A stretch of 64,000 bases of DNA, from positions 1,800,001 to 1,864,000 of the forward strand of contig NC_066604.1 in the NCBI RefSeq assembly GCF_905475345.1, read 5' to 3'. Positions 35,332-46,780 of the stretch are shown in pieces. The stretch's first letter is position 1. Each line of letters begins with the position of its first letter. This stretch comes from Vespula vulgaris. Its lineage: Eukaryota > Arthropoda > Insecta > Hymenoptera > Vespidae. The notes beneath the pieces are model-generated. The model was not told the origin of the DNA, did no database searches, and worked only from the letters and a program-made list of their open reading frames with translations. The position numbers were made by a program, and so were the translations under genes.

Positions 35332-35600
35332 TTGTTCTTCTTATTCAGCCAAGAAGAGAGATCCAATTTTTGCAGGTTGAGCTTTAACGCGGAGGTGGCA
35401 AGATTTATCGGTAGAGAACTGAATTCTCCCATTCCAACTTTATTTTCAATCGAACGAAAAAAAAAAAAAGAAAAAATATATATATATATATACGTATACG
35501 CATGCACGCATGCACGCAAGCAAGGAGAAAGAAGCACTCAATAAAGAATGAATGAAATTATTTCAATGATCGGAATATTACGATGATATGTTTTGAATAG

Positions 35601-36650
35601 TTTCTCATTTTTCTAGCCCGTCGAACCTGTCAAGATCGTACTCGATACGATACGTTTCGAATGTTTTAATGAGACTAATCAACGAACCGACTACACTTCT
35701 CACTTTCATTAACATATTGTATGTGATATCTACGTCGAAATTTCACCGAGCCACCGTATGGACGTTTCTAATGAGCTCGTACCGTTGGAATAGAAATTCG
35801 AAGGAAAAAGGAAGAAGGAAGAAGAAGAAGAAGAAGGAGGAGGAGGAAGAGGAAAAGAAGAAGGAGAAGAAAGAGATCAGGATGATTATCTCTCTATATC
35901 GAAAGTCCATTAACAATTCGGTGTGGCGCGTCCATCAAATTAATTGCGGTTAATTAATGGTTTCTCTAACTCGGCTCGAAAGACAATCCTTTGTTACTCG
36001 GACGTTCGAAATTCATCATTCGGACACCTGCCTCTTTGCGTCTATGATTTAAAGAAAGAGAAGGAAATACTAACTTTCCCTTTCACTTTTATAAAACGAT
36101 AATTTCAAGTATACATATATATGTATATATATACATATAAAAGAAGAATATTATTAATTGGAAATAGATTAATTACTTTATTCGAACGATCTAAAGGAAT
36201 AAATAACGAGCGTGTTATTCGAATTAAAAGAAAAATGAGAATTCTTATCTTTTTTTGTTTCTAAATTGACGGTTTAACGACAATGGTCAAAAAGAATATA
36301 TATCGTTTATAATACTTTTTGTTATTAATATTCACGTAGAGATTTCGTAACACTAACTCGATGTAATTAACATCGTCGTAATCAGCCGGTGCCATTTTCA
36401 ACGATTAATCGTTAACTCGCTCGCGTGTCACTAGCTTGGTGTTACACTCCGTACGATCTCCGTTCGATCGGAAATTAATAATTACCGTAATATTCACGGG
36501 TGGCACGGCCAATCGCTGGATATCTCGTAGACGTACGAAATTAGATAGGATCGGGGATCGAGAATCGATAATTATTGGATTGGGATCGAAGTTGTTTCTG
36601 AGCTAATAATGATCTACATTTAAGTTGAATATAACGCCGTCGAGAACGTA
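35601..36650. other. Relatively unique, AT-rich stretch
   Basis: Apart from a GAA run (35810-35870) this kilobase has few microsatellites. It holds the motif-rich segment described separately and a second island at 36340-36600. No open frame of interest. Confidence 0.6.
35900..36060. promoter_or_regulatory. Candidate enhancer: paired TAAT sites, Sox and E-box words
   Basis: ATTAATT at 35939-35945 and its reverse complement AATTAAT at 35952-35958 flank a 6-bp spacer, giving two facing homeodomain cores. CCTTTGTT, an exact Sox-type word, follows near 35988-35995, and CACCTG (an E-box) near 36026. The clustering within 100 bp in a microsatellite-free segment suggests regulatory DNA. No factor assignment is proven. 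Confidence 0.3.
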
Positions 36651-39043
36651 TCTAAATACATGCGTTTTTATTTTTAAAATGAGTAGAACTCGAACGTAGA
36701 ACGTACATATGTACGTAATAATAAAAATGCACGATATCGTTTTGATATGGATGTAAAACGTTTCGTATAAATTCTTAACGTTGTTTTCTTCTTCTTCTTC
36801 TTCTTCTTCTTCCTTCTTAATCTTTTATTACTTCGTAATGATCTTGGAATGCAACGTTTTCGAGATAATTAATCAATTACATTACGGTAACAGGAGGATG
36901 CATGCCCTGATACAAAGAAAAATGAATACTACTTTATTAACTTACAACTTAACGAAACTACAATTCGTAGAAATTATTAATCGTTCTCTTTTAACGAAGG
37001 GAATTAATCGGAGCTGGACGATTATTTTCTTTTTTTTTTTTATTATCTCGTGCCACGTAGATAGGAGAAAGAAGAAAGTAGTTCAAACGCGTACTCGTAA
37101 AGACTCTTTTCATCATGAAAACGCAAACGCGCAAACGTTTCAATTAATCTCAGCTTGAACAGGTGAAACTATCCTCGTCGAACGGACTAAAAAAAGAGAA
37201 GAAGAAAGAAAGAAAAGAAAAGAAATTAAATATTCTTTTCCGCGGGACGGAGATACAGAAATAATGAAAGATGCTCGATTACAAATCGGAGATGAGAATC
37301 TATGTGAATTTATAAACTACTACTTGCATCTCTATTTAAGAGATGCTAGATGCTACTGTACATATACGTATATGTATATGTTATAATACAAGATAATGGT
37401 ACACGAGCGTGCAACTCATTTTCCGCGATAAAACGGCCGATCTACATACGACGTGTAAACTTTACGATACTTTCTTTTCCCGCGAGAGAGGCAAGAATTT
37501 CACGGTCCGAGTTTGCGATAATCTCGAGATCGTATATTTTCTCGGACGTCTTTCCTGGACCCTCCTGTCAGTCTTTCCACCTTCGCGGCATGTACCTACG
37601 TACCGTTCGACCAGCTTTTTCTTTCTCTCTCTTTCTCTCTCTCTCTCTTTATCTATCTCTTTCTTTCTTATTCGTACACATGTGCGTCACCCTCTACACG
37701 TGTCGTCTCTCTCTTTCTCTCTCTCTCTTTCGTTCCGTTTCCGTACGTAAATTTACATAAACCATAAGCAGTATGCGTCGTGGTAGGTACGGCACTGTGT
37801 AACAAGATATATACATACTTATACTACACATTGTAAGGAAATCAGATCTTTACATACGAGGAAGGAAAGGATAACACACTCTCTCGTTACGACCGTATAT
37901 CGATTCGTCGTACGACAAGAATTTCTATTTTTCGAGAAAACTTCAAATTTAATCGAAGAATAAAGGAAAGAATTGTCGAAAAGTGAGAGAGGAGAGAAGG
38001 AAAGGAAAGAAAAAGAAGACGAGCGAAAAAAGAGGGAAAAAAAAGAGAAAACGTTGTAGGAAGGTGTCGAACACGAGAGTATTTAACCCACGCCAAAAGT
38101 CTTACAACGACAATTATTTCCTCCCACTTAGGTCCATTATCTAGTCCCTAAATCGGTACACGTTCGGTCTTAAATCAGATCGTTCTACGTAGAGTCAGGA
38201 GGAGGACAAGTATCGCGAATCGTTCTTCCTACGTGGTAGACGACGAGGAACACCGTTTCCCTTTTATTTCCTCTCGATATCCTCGAGACCAAGAAGACGA
38301 AGAAGAGGACGAAGAAGACGAAGAAGAAGACGAAGAAGAAGACGAGATTCGAGGCTCTTTCTACGAGAAAAAGAGAATAAGAGAGAGTGAGAAAGAGAGT
38401 AAAAGAAAGATAGAGATAGATAGACGGATAGAGAGAAAGAAAGACAGAGAGAGAAAGAGGGAAAGAGAGAAAGAGAGAGGCGTGTGTCGGTGGGTGTAAT
38501 AAAGTGAGGTAAAGTCGAGGTCCGATTTATAAAAGCCACGATGCAAGGGAGTGTAACGGCTTCAAGGACGAGCGTACACACCCGACTCTCCCAGGAAACT
38601 GCTAACCGACATCCGCGAGGACACACGCGCGTGTGCATCTGGCGACGAGGTTCTCCGTTGCAACGCATCGCAAAAACCAGTTATCTCTTTCTCCTTCTTC
38701 TTCTTTTTCTTCTTCTTCTTCTTTTCTTTTTCTTTTAACTTGACGTCCACGAGAAAAGTGAGAGACAGAAGAAGGACGAGAGAGATAGATAGAAAGAAAG
38801 AGAGAGAGAGAGAGAGATTTCTTCGTTGAAGGATGACCACTGAAGACTCAATCCCTTTAATCGAAATTAAATAAAAAATATAAAAAAAAATAGATTATAT
38901 ATAAAGTATAATAAAATAAAAATAAACGAGTTCTCTCGAATTATAAACGAGTAAGAAGGTAAAATGATATCGATGCATCGATTGGACGATCGTAACGGAT
39001 ATGTAATTTGCACCTTCGTCTCTGGTGTTATATTATCTTTCTC

Positions 39044-39076
<33 letters not shown>

Positions 39077-39530
39077 GTTTAATGAAAGAGAAGGTAAAAA
39101 AAAGAAGAAAAAATCAAGACGACTATGACTATTACTATGACTATGTCTATGACGAGAGGACGTTTTCACTCTCGCCAAGGCCTCTTCGAAAAACCGCAGA
39201 CGAGTTCTGATTCGATACATCGAACTCTTGACGAATCTATCCTTGCAATTTTTGTTTCCTATCTTATCTCACCCTCACCCTCATCCTCATCCTCACTTCT
39301 CCCTCGTTTCGAGATATCGCTTATTGATAGGACGTTTCGTTTAATCGAATCTACTTATGTACTTACAAATAGAAGTAATCTGCGGAATTGGATAAATATT
39401 CTCGATCGTTTACAAATTTTGTAATTAATCATTAACGATACCAGCCAATGAAGGAAAAGAATGAAAATATTGCATTATTAATTGATTTATACAAAAGATA
39501 AAGAGAGAGAGGGAGAGAGAGAGAGAGAGA
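36651..39530. other. Noncoding, repeat-rich
   Basis: (TTC)n (36788-36812), a unique island at 37430-37620, CT tracts (37620-37735), a GAA/GAC run, GA tracts (38375-38480), TTC (38692-38735) and CT (39037-39077). Open frames, such as 38233-38499 with its Glu/Asp run, are repeat translations. Confidence 0.7.
38288..38346 (+). repeat. Degenerate GAA/GAC triplet tract
   Basis: An imperfect run of GAA, GAC and GAG codon-like triplets that reads Glu/Asp on the plus strand and Leu/Arg on the minus strand. Confidence 0.85.
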
Positions 39531-39850
39531 TAGCTGTCGGTTTACCGGCTTTTTGTAAGTCCTGTCAAAACATTTTACGGTGTCTCGCGGCTTCTTAATG
39601 GGCTGCTAACGATAACGTAAATCATGACTCGATCGTCGGGAAAACTAATGACCGAGCTTATCGTCGGTTTCTTCTCGATACGTCGGTCAATTATATTCTC
39701 GCGAGGGTCGCGCCGAGAATAAACGGGGGAAAAAGTTTTGACAGGATCGATGACTAAATCGTATAACGTCGTAGCGAGTCAATTATTTTACCGGCACGTG
39801 GCGTTCGCGTGGAGAAGATCGACGGCTGCTGTGGTCCATGGATAACGATC
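39531..39850. promoter_or_regulatory. Candidate conserved noncoding element with spaced TCCTGTCAAAAC inverted repeat
   Basis: About 300 bp without microsatellites. TCCTGTCAAAAC at 39560-39571 recurs as its exact reverse complement, GTTTTGACAGGA, at 39735-39746. Both contain the CTGTCA/TGACAG core used by Homothorax/Meis-type TALE homeodomain proteins. Between them lie several ATCA, TAAT and CGTAAATCATGACTC words. I see no supported reading frame in it. Confidence 0.35.
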
Positions 39851-40560
39851 TGAAAGAAGAATGGAGGTGGACCCAGAAAATCGCACGAAAGAAATCATCG
39901 AAAGAAAGAGGAGGAAGACGGGAGAGGGAAACGCAAGGAGGGAACCAGGAGAAATGAGGCTTTCGTGTCTTCCAATTCGTGCCGACGCGAATTCATTTAT
40001 GCGATATATATCTATATACATATATCGACACGACACCATCTAAAGGATGACGAATTGTACAGCAGCTTCTTTCGTTCATTCGTTCGTTCGTTCGTTCGTT
40101 CGTTCACTCGTTCGATCGTCTCCGAAAAAAATCAATTAAAATTATGACGATTGAAACGTATCAGTGATAATGAAACATTAATGGCTACGATTAATAAAGA
40201 TATTTCGAAGAAATTGAATCTTTTATTTATTTTCTTTATCCTCTTTTTTTTCTTTTTTTTTTTGGATGAATTTTGTCGAAAAAATTATCCCAGCAGCGGA
40301 GAGAAAAGAAGAGAAAAGAAAACCATGAAAAAAAAAAGAATCGTGTAAGCTAGGCCAACTTCATTATCACCGGTGTAATTAGCGAAACGAATTACGAAGG
40401 ATACACTAACGTTATATTTTGAAGGTAATACGATGAACATGCGAAAGCGAACAAGAAAAAGAGAGAGAAAATCGACCTTGCTCTTTTTTGCTTCTGTTCG
40501 TCTCGTTTAAGAAGAAAGAAAGAATAAAAAGAGATAAAAAATAAAATAAATTAAAAGAAC
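39851..40560. other. Noncoding transition zone
   Basis: Contains A/G-rich DNA, a (TTCG)n tract and T-rich runs, leading into the AT-rich block. Modest open frames exist on both strands at 39788-40043 and cancel each other as evidence. Confidence 0.6.
40070..40115. repeat. (TTCG)n tract
   Basis: About nine TTCG units with a final CACTCG interruption. Confidence 0.9.
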
Positions 40561-42465
40561 AAGAACAAGTTGTTTTTAGATCTATCGGATCAAGTTGTTA
40601 AGGGACCCGAACTTGCTCGCTCGATGATTAACAGCTTCGATCTTCTCTTTTAATTACCTACCGCGCAAAAGAAATTATCTTATCGAGTATGCTAACTGAA
40701 TCGAAACGCTCTACGTCGACATACTCAGGTTGTTATTTGTACAGACTAACAAAAATAAATAAATAAAAATAAACTGGACGTGTTGTCCGTGAACAAGAAG
40801 ATTCTGTCCATCGATTTTCTCTTTCTTATCTTATATTCATATATACTTATAATCTAAGTTTCATACTTGTCGTATTTAATTAAATTTCCTTTTTACGAAC
40901 TTTTACTTTTACTTATTTGTAATTTTACTGTAAAAAGAAAAATTTCAAAAGGGCCAAAACCAATAATTCAACATGCAAATTTTGATTGAATTTAAAAAGT
41001 CATTAGTAGCTCGGCACTACTTGCAGTTACATCTTGTTAAAATAATTATTTCATCGTAAGTAATACCGATTGCCTTTTAATATTAAAATTCTACTATTTT
41101 ACTACTTTAAAACCAATTATGTAGAATCATATTACTATCGTATATCCATTAATAATTATTATAATTGAGAAAAAAGACAAATGAAATTAAAGGTGAAACG
41201 AATCAAACATTTTTTTCTAATCGATCGAGATTAGACGAAAATTTATGAATTCGTTTGTTATCGACCTACCTATCCGACAGAAAGAAAGAGAACTCATTAA
41301 TCATTTTTTGAAACTCTATTCTTAAAGCAGATACACATCTACCGATGTATATTATATATAGTTCAATACTAAAAATAGAACGCAGTGATTATTATACGCA
41401 TAGCCTATATACATTATATAAAGATTATATATCATATTTTATTAAATATTATCTGTAAATAAGAATATATAATCTAAAGAACAATAGAAATAATTTAATC
41501 TTCTATTAATATAATTAACGTTAAAAATTCTGAACTAGAAATAATTAACTTATAAATTAAGCCTATGATTCTCTTTGCTTTTTAGCAAATATTCAGACAA
41601 AAAAATTATAATAACGATAATAATTATATATATAATATACTACTTTCAAACTTTTATTTTAAGAATAAATTTATTGAGATGTTTAATTTAATTAATATAA
41701 AAAAGAAAATCTTGAAAGACACCCTGCATTGAGCGAGTGTCTTAATAAAAAAGGAAAATCATGATTCACGAATTAACTTAATTATCCATCACGAAGGGGT
41801 TTGTCTTCTTGTTTATTTGTTGCTAGATCAAACTAGATCACGATTAAATAGACTAAGCACGAAGTAGCAATGTGTGCAACGTAGACAACATCACATACTT
41901 TTCTTGAACGAAATCGGATAAATGAATGTTCGATTTCACCACTACTGAAGCAAACACTAAGAGCTAATTAATTGCACTGTTAATTAAGTGACTCAATCCG
42001 ATGAAACAAGAAGACCCTGGCCTGATATACAATAATGAAAAATTCACAAGGTAGAGAAACTACACATCTAGGGAACCACAACGTAAATAAAACCAAAAGA
42101 TTCTACTTACAGTTGCTTTTGCTCGTTTAGGACAAAATAAATCTACGAGTACAACCAGTCAATCGTGCCGATATGGATCTTTAAATTTTTCTGCTTACTA
42201 CTTAAGAAATTCTGCGATCGCTCCAAAACACTTGTTCCCCAACTATCATGACTTAGTTCTAATGATGTCGTGAAGTTGATCGAAATTATTCTTAAATCTC
42301 GTTGCTACGATGAATCGATGAATCGTCGATTAATTTCTAATTAAAAAGAGCCACGAAAGATGATCAATTATATGTTCAATATCGAAGAGATATGTTCGAT
42401 GAATGAAAATAATTAAAAAAATATGATTTTATTAATGAATGAGGAGTAATGATTAGAATACTTAC

Positions 42466-42655
42466 ATATTGATTGTATCCAGACGAGGTAGAAATTTTAT
42501 TTCGACGAACAACACTGACTCTAAATCGCGATATAATTTAATTTAATATATTTAAAGTAATCTATTTGATTACAAAAACTTCAATACTTTTTCGCACAAG
42601 CACTGACTCTACGATCGCATTGCACGCGATCCACTATTGAAGCCTTATAAACTAA
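42466..42655 (-). ncRNA. Possible noncoding first exon on the minus strand
   Basis: On the minus strand a TATAAGG word (about 42654) is followed by TAGAGTCAGTG, an initiator-like TCAGTG, complementary to 42601-42611. The same 11-mer recurs, complementary to 42513-42523. The segment ends in AAT|GTAAGTA, a strong donor, at 42466/42465. Another GTAAGT donor lies at 42111/42110. GTAAGT words occur here about as often as chance predicts, and the TATA-to-initiator distance is too long, so this is speculative. Confidence 0.12.
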
Positions 42656-44390
42656 AAAAAAAAATAAAAGAAAGAAAAGACACATAGAAAATGTGCCATT
42701 AAATATAATATATGTTAAAGCAAGCTGTAGTATGATTCTGTAATAATTATTTTATAATAAATTATATAGTACTATTATCAATTGATCCATTATATGAGAA
42801 TTGGTATTTTATTAATATATAAATTTAATAAATCTAATAAAAAAGAATATCATTCGCTAGATGCAACTACAAAATTTTGAAATTATATATAAATAAATTA
42901 GATCGAACGAATGAATAAATATAACGATTTATATGATCGTAGTAAAACAATACAAGTAAAATTTATCAAAAATTACTCGAGTACTTTATCGTCTTGTTAT
43001 ACATAGCAACGACTTTAATAATGAATTTATTAATTAATTAATCAATATTTTTTAATATACCGAACGTCAGCCATTAGCTCGCTAGTGCTTACGTTGAACT
43101 ATACAAAATGTATGAACACCGGAAGCAATACCGATTACCAGATCTCACCACATGGAGGTTGCTGCGTATGGAGATCCATTTATGAGATACATATTATAGA
43201 AAAAATACATCAAAAATTTCACGTAAACTAAAATTCTAAGTATAATAAAATAAAGTTTCATTAACAAGTTCGATATGTAAAACGATCTTTACTCTATCAC
43301 GAGAATATTAAAGAAAATATTGATCTGTTTCGTACGAGAGTCGAATACTATTATCCTTGAAAATATTGTAGCCATAATCTAATCTCTAATTTCTAACGAG
43401 GATGCTTTCCTAATGTCTTTATTTAAAGACGACCTTCTTAGAATAGATCAAATACAAAGTAATATATGTATATATATATTATATTATAACATTTATACGC
43501 ATTAAATATGTACCAAGCTAATAACTCTGAGATATACGCACTATAAGATATATATATATATGTGAAATATGTATAAAATATGATAAATGTATTCCAATAA
43601 ATAACGCAATAAATTCGAGAAAATAAACAGATTAAAACACGTCTGGACTAGTTACGTACTACGTATGTAATATTGCGTGTACTTATTTACGTGTAGACCT
43701 AGCTGGCACTGGCCTTGAGCCGAGCTCCAAGATCGATTGTTTACGTTTTTCTTCTTGTCTTCGTTTCCTATTGAAAAATTTCTTGTAAATTCGTACACTG
43801 TTTCAATGTATTATTTATCTATCTTTCTCTCTCTCTCTCTCTATCTCTCTATCTGCTTTAAAAAAATATAAACATACTTATAAATGTACAACAGCAATAT
43901 TATATTTTCAATGTACAAAATTCTTAGAAGTATTAGTCATTGTATTATATAAGATTCTTCCAAGTCTAAAAAAATTGTAATATTGTATACCAATAGAGTA
44001 TACAATTAAATCTGTATGTACGTATAATATCTATATATATATGTGTGTGTATATATATGTATGTACGTATGTAAATGTATAAAAGACGAATATAACGAAA
44101 AATTCGATTCATTAATATTAATTAATGAAAAATTATAAATCAAAGCATGTTAAAAAGCGATAAAATGATCGATATCGTAGGAAATAACGTTGGAAAAATG
44201 ACGAAAAAGTTATTGTATTATTATACAGTATCTTCCCAAGGATATCCCATGACGAATTTATATTTTTGCGAATATCTTTTAAACGACTAGAAGGTTTAGC
44301 TTACGAATAATATATGTTAAAAAACGTGTTTTAAGGAATCGCTTGATATATAGTACAAGGGTGTACGTTAGAAAAAATATAGTAATTACC

Positions 44391-44509
44391 TGTAATAATG
44401 AAGACGACGAAGCGATCGTGCTAACTGCGTTGAAACAGGAACACAAAATGGCGTCGACATCACCAGCACGTAGAATATGTAGTCCTCGTTCCACTTTTGA
44501 AGCACATTA
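44391..44509 (-). CDS. Open minus-strand segment ending at a CAG|GTAATT donor, unrecognised
   Basis: The frame is open for about 39 codons from a TAA stop to the donor at 44391/44390. It includes VERGLHILRAGDVDAIL and a Ser run. The plus strand of the same DNA offers a competing 20-codon frame at 44448-44510. Its ATG context, CAAAATGG, matches the insect consensus well, and it begins MASTSPARRICSPRSTFEAH. Both are short. The locus is GC-balanced inside an AT-rich block, which is why it is listed. Confidence 0.13.
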
Positions 44510-45961
44510 ATTTATCCAGAAATTGTATTACAAAGTAAAATAACATGTACGTACATAAATAATTTTAAATATAAATTATTAAATATATTATTGTTGTCTA
44601 ATTAAGTAATTAATTAATATAGATAATCGTCGTATGTCGGTAGATCGATTAGTAGATGATTCGTGTAGATTATAAATTATTTAAATAATTATAAAATTAT
44701 CGAAGATATTAATTTTAAAGTTTTCACGTTGAGAAGATGAGAGCTTCGATGTTCACTCTTCGAAAGACGAAAGAGAATTGACCCGGTAAGCATCAAAGTC
44801 GATCGAGAGTTTGTTTTTGTTGACATTACACGTAACCAACGAGCGCGAGTACAAGATCTTTAACTATTGGAATATCAAACAAAGGTTATTGTGTATTTAT
44901 CGTGTGTTGTGAGTTTTGTATTGTTAAATAGAATGTACCATTGTTTAAATATTCATTGAATGTTCTTCGTATATATTATACGTTGTTTACATAATTATAA
45001 AATAATCTAAAATATGATTTATTTAAGCTTACTCATTGAAATCTAAAAGAAAACTGTTTCAATAATCAAAGTTAAATACGTATATATTCTCTATGCTGAA
45101 CTATTATTATCTAACAATAAAAACTATAACATATCTCTACGTTACTATAACTTAAACAATAGTTTATTATACATATATATTATCTATGCTAATATACTAT
45201 TATTTAAACATTAATTTATATATATATATATATGTATATAAACTCTAATATATATTATATACATATATTGATGCTTCATTTGACGTTAAAAATATACGTA
45301 ATAACGTAATAACAAAGAACAAAATCAGATTTGATTTGATTTAACCAAATGTTAATTATATCAAAACTGCATATCCCAATCGATACTAGAATAAATAAAA
45401 AAAAAAAGAAATTAGAAAAGAGGAGAATAGAAATTACAAAGTTGAATTAAGAGGAAGAGTAAAAATAGAGGAAGATAAAAAGATTAATAAAAAAAATGAA
45501 ACAAAAAGAACGAACGAACGAACGAACAAACGAACAAACGAACGAAAGAGGATCGGGATCGATGTAAGGATCGAAGGAGAATATATATCGACGCCAATAA
45601 AGGATCGATAACGATATAAATCGAGATATACGGATGGGTACACGGGCGGTACTTGTACACAGAGGATCTAACATGAGCGGCCGCTTATTATGAACCGGAG
45701 GAACGGGCCGTGGTTCGTGCAGGGTCGTATCATGGGTGGTCTGTCTGTATGCTAATCCACGTTCCTGTGTCGTCTCTCTCTTTTCGAACGACAGCTTGCT
45801 TTCATCAAATATGTACCTATTTCTCTATGTACTATTGATATAGAAACATTATTTATATACTAACTTGTAAAATTAATCTATATATAGAAAGAAAGAAAGA
45901 GAAAGAAAAAGAGAGAGACAAATCTTTCGTCTAAATCATTTGTTTATTTTTCCAAAAAAAT

Positions 45962-45963
45962 TA

Positions 45964-45999
<36 letters not shown>

Positions 46000-46022
46000 T
46001 GTATGTATGTATGTATGTATAT
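45962..46022. repeat. (AT)n then (ATGT)n tract
   Basis: About twelve ATGT units after a short AT run. Confidence 0.95.
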
Positions 46023-46539
46023 TAGGAGAATAGGAAAGTTTAGCGAGTTCCGTTGAGAAAGTCAGTAGGATTTTATTATCGAGAATGATCGTAAGAGACG
46101 TAGAGAAATATTTCTCTTTCTCTTCCTCTTCTTACTCTTCTTTTCAATGTAACTTTTTTTCAAGAATATCGTTCGAATTCGCCGCATTTGGAAGGCGAAA
46201 GAGATTCTTATTACGTTAGCTTTACGTTTCCTCCGTTTAGAATCCGAGAAGACTTCAACGCGATCTACTATGTAAGTACTTACGTGGGTATTCACATTTG
46301 GTACAGTTTATTATAGCTAAAGTTATATATATATATATATAGAGTAAACATCGCGATGAAGTTTTATATGTTTCAAATGTACGGAATATTATTTCAAACA
46401 CGTTTCATGGGTTACTTAGATACATACATATGTATATCTACAAGGTGACCAATTTTGGTAGGAAGAGACGATAATGGTGTATTAGTGTGTGATGGTTACC
46501 GTTTATGTGTAAGTATTACTATAAATCCCATGAGTTTTC

Positions 46540-46780
46540 TGCTAGTGTAGAAGTAATGTAGAGTTGATCGGACCTCTCCGCACATCGGTGTTTCCTGAAC
46601 GCGTTCTCGCTCTCGTACTGTTACGTAAGGTAGGCGTTTAAATGCAAATTCCAGGCCGATGGGAGACGGCGTTTCCAGCAAAGAGAAGCAACGGCCGGCT
46701 CTCTAACGTTCCGTTTTCCTCTTTGCGCGGTCCGCTTTAACTCAGCACCAGAAGTCATGGAAAAGAATGTCGCCCTAAGC
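46540..46780. promoter_or_regulatory. Candidate regulatory island with exact POU octamer
   Basis: ATGCAAAT at 46642-46649 is the canonical octamer of POU-domain factors. It sits in a 240-bp unique, GC-balanced island between repeat-rich stretches. A TAAG|GTAGGC word just upstream is donor-like but weak. Function is inferred from the motif only. Confidence 0.28.

Larger units (their letters stand above)
33471..35600. other. Noncoding mosaic
   Basis: (TTC)n at 33521-33555, GAA/AAG runs (33776-33840), a unique island at 33840-34080, (AT)n at 34126-34160, (CTCA)n at 34321-34360, GA/AAAG (34900-34980), a unique island at 34980-35215 and CT (35295-35328). Open frames here run through these tracts. 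Confidence 0.65.
40561..45420. other. AT-rich, CpG-poor, microsatellite-poor block
   Basis: Nearly 5 kb without the CT, GAA or CGT tracts that dominate both sides and with almost no open frames of 60 codons. CpG is much rarer than in the flanks. Only a CT run at 43823-43850 and short AT/GT runs (44030-44070) interrupt it. It could be an older unique segment, a differently evolving transcribed or methylated region, or the remains of an inserted element. Local islands at 43070-43180, 43680-43740 (with a forkhead-type TGTTTAC) and 44395-44520 are more GC-balanced. Confidence 0.6.

Noticed and set aside
45972..46020. Regular repeat array as a possible CRISPR or satellite
   Set aside because: The unit is a 4-bp ATGT microsatellite without spacers, in a eukaryotic sequence.
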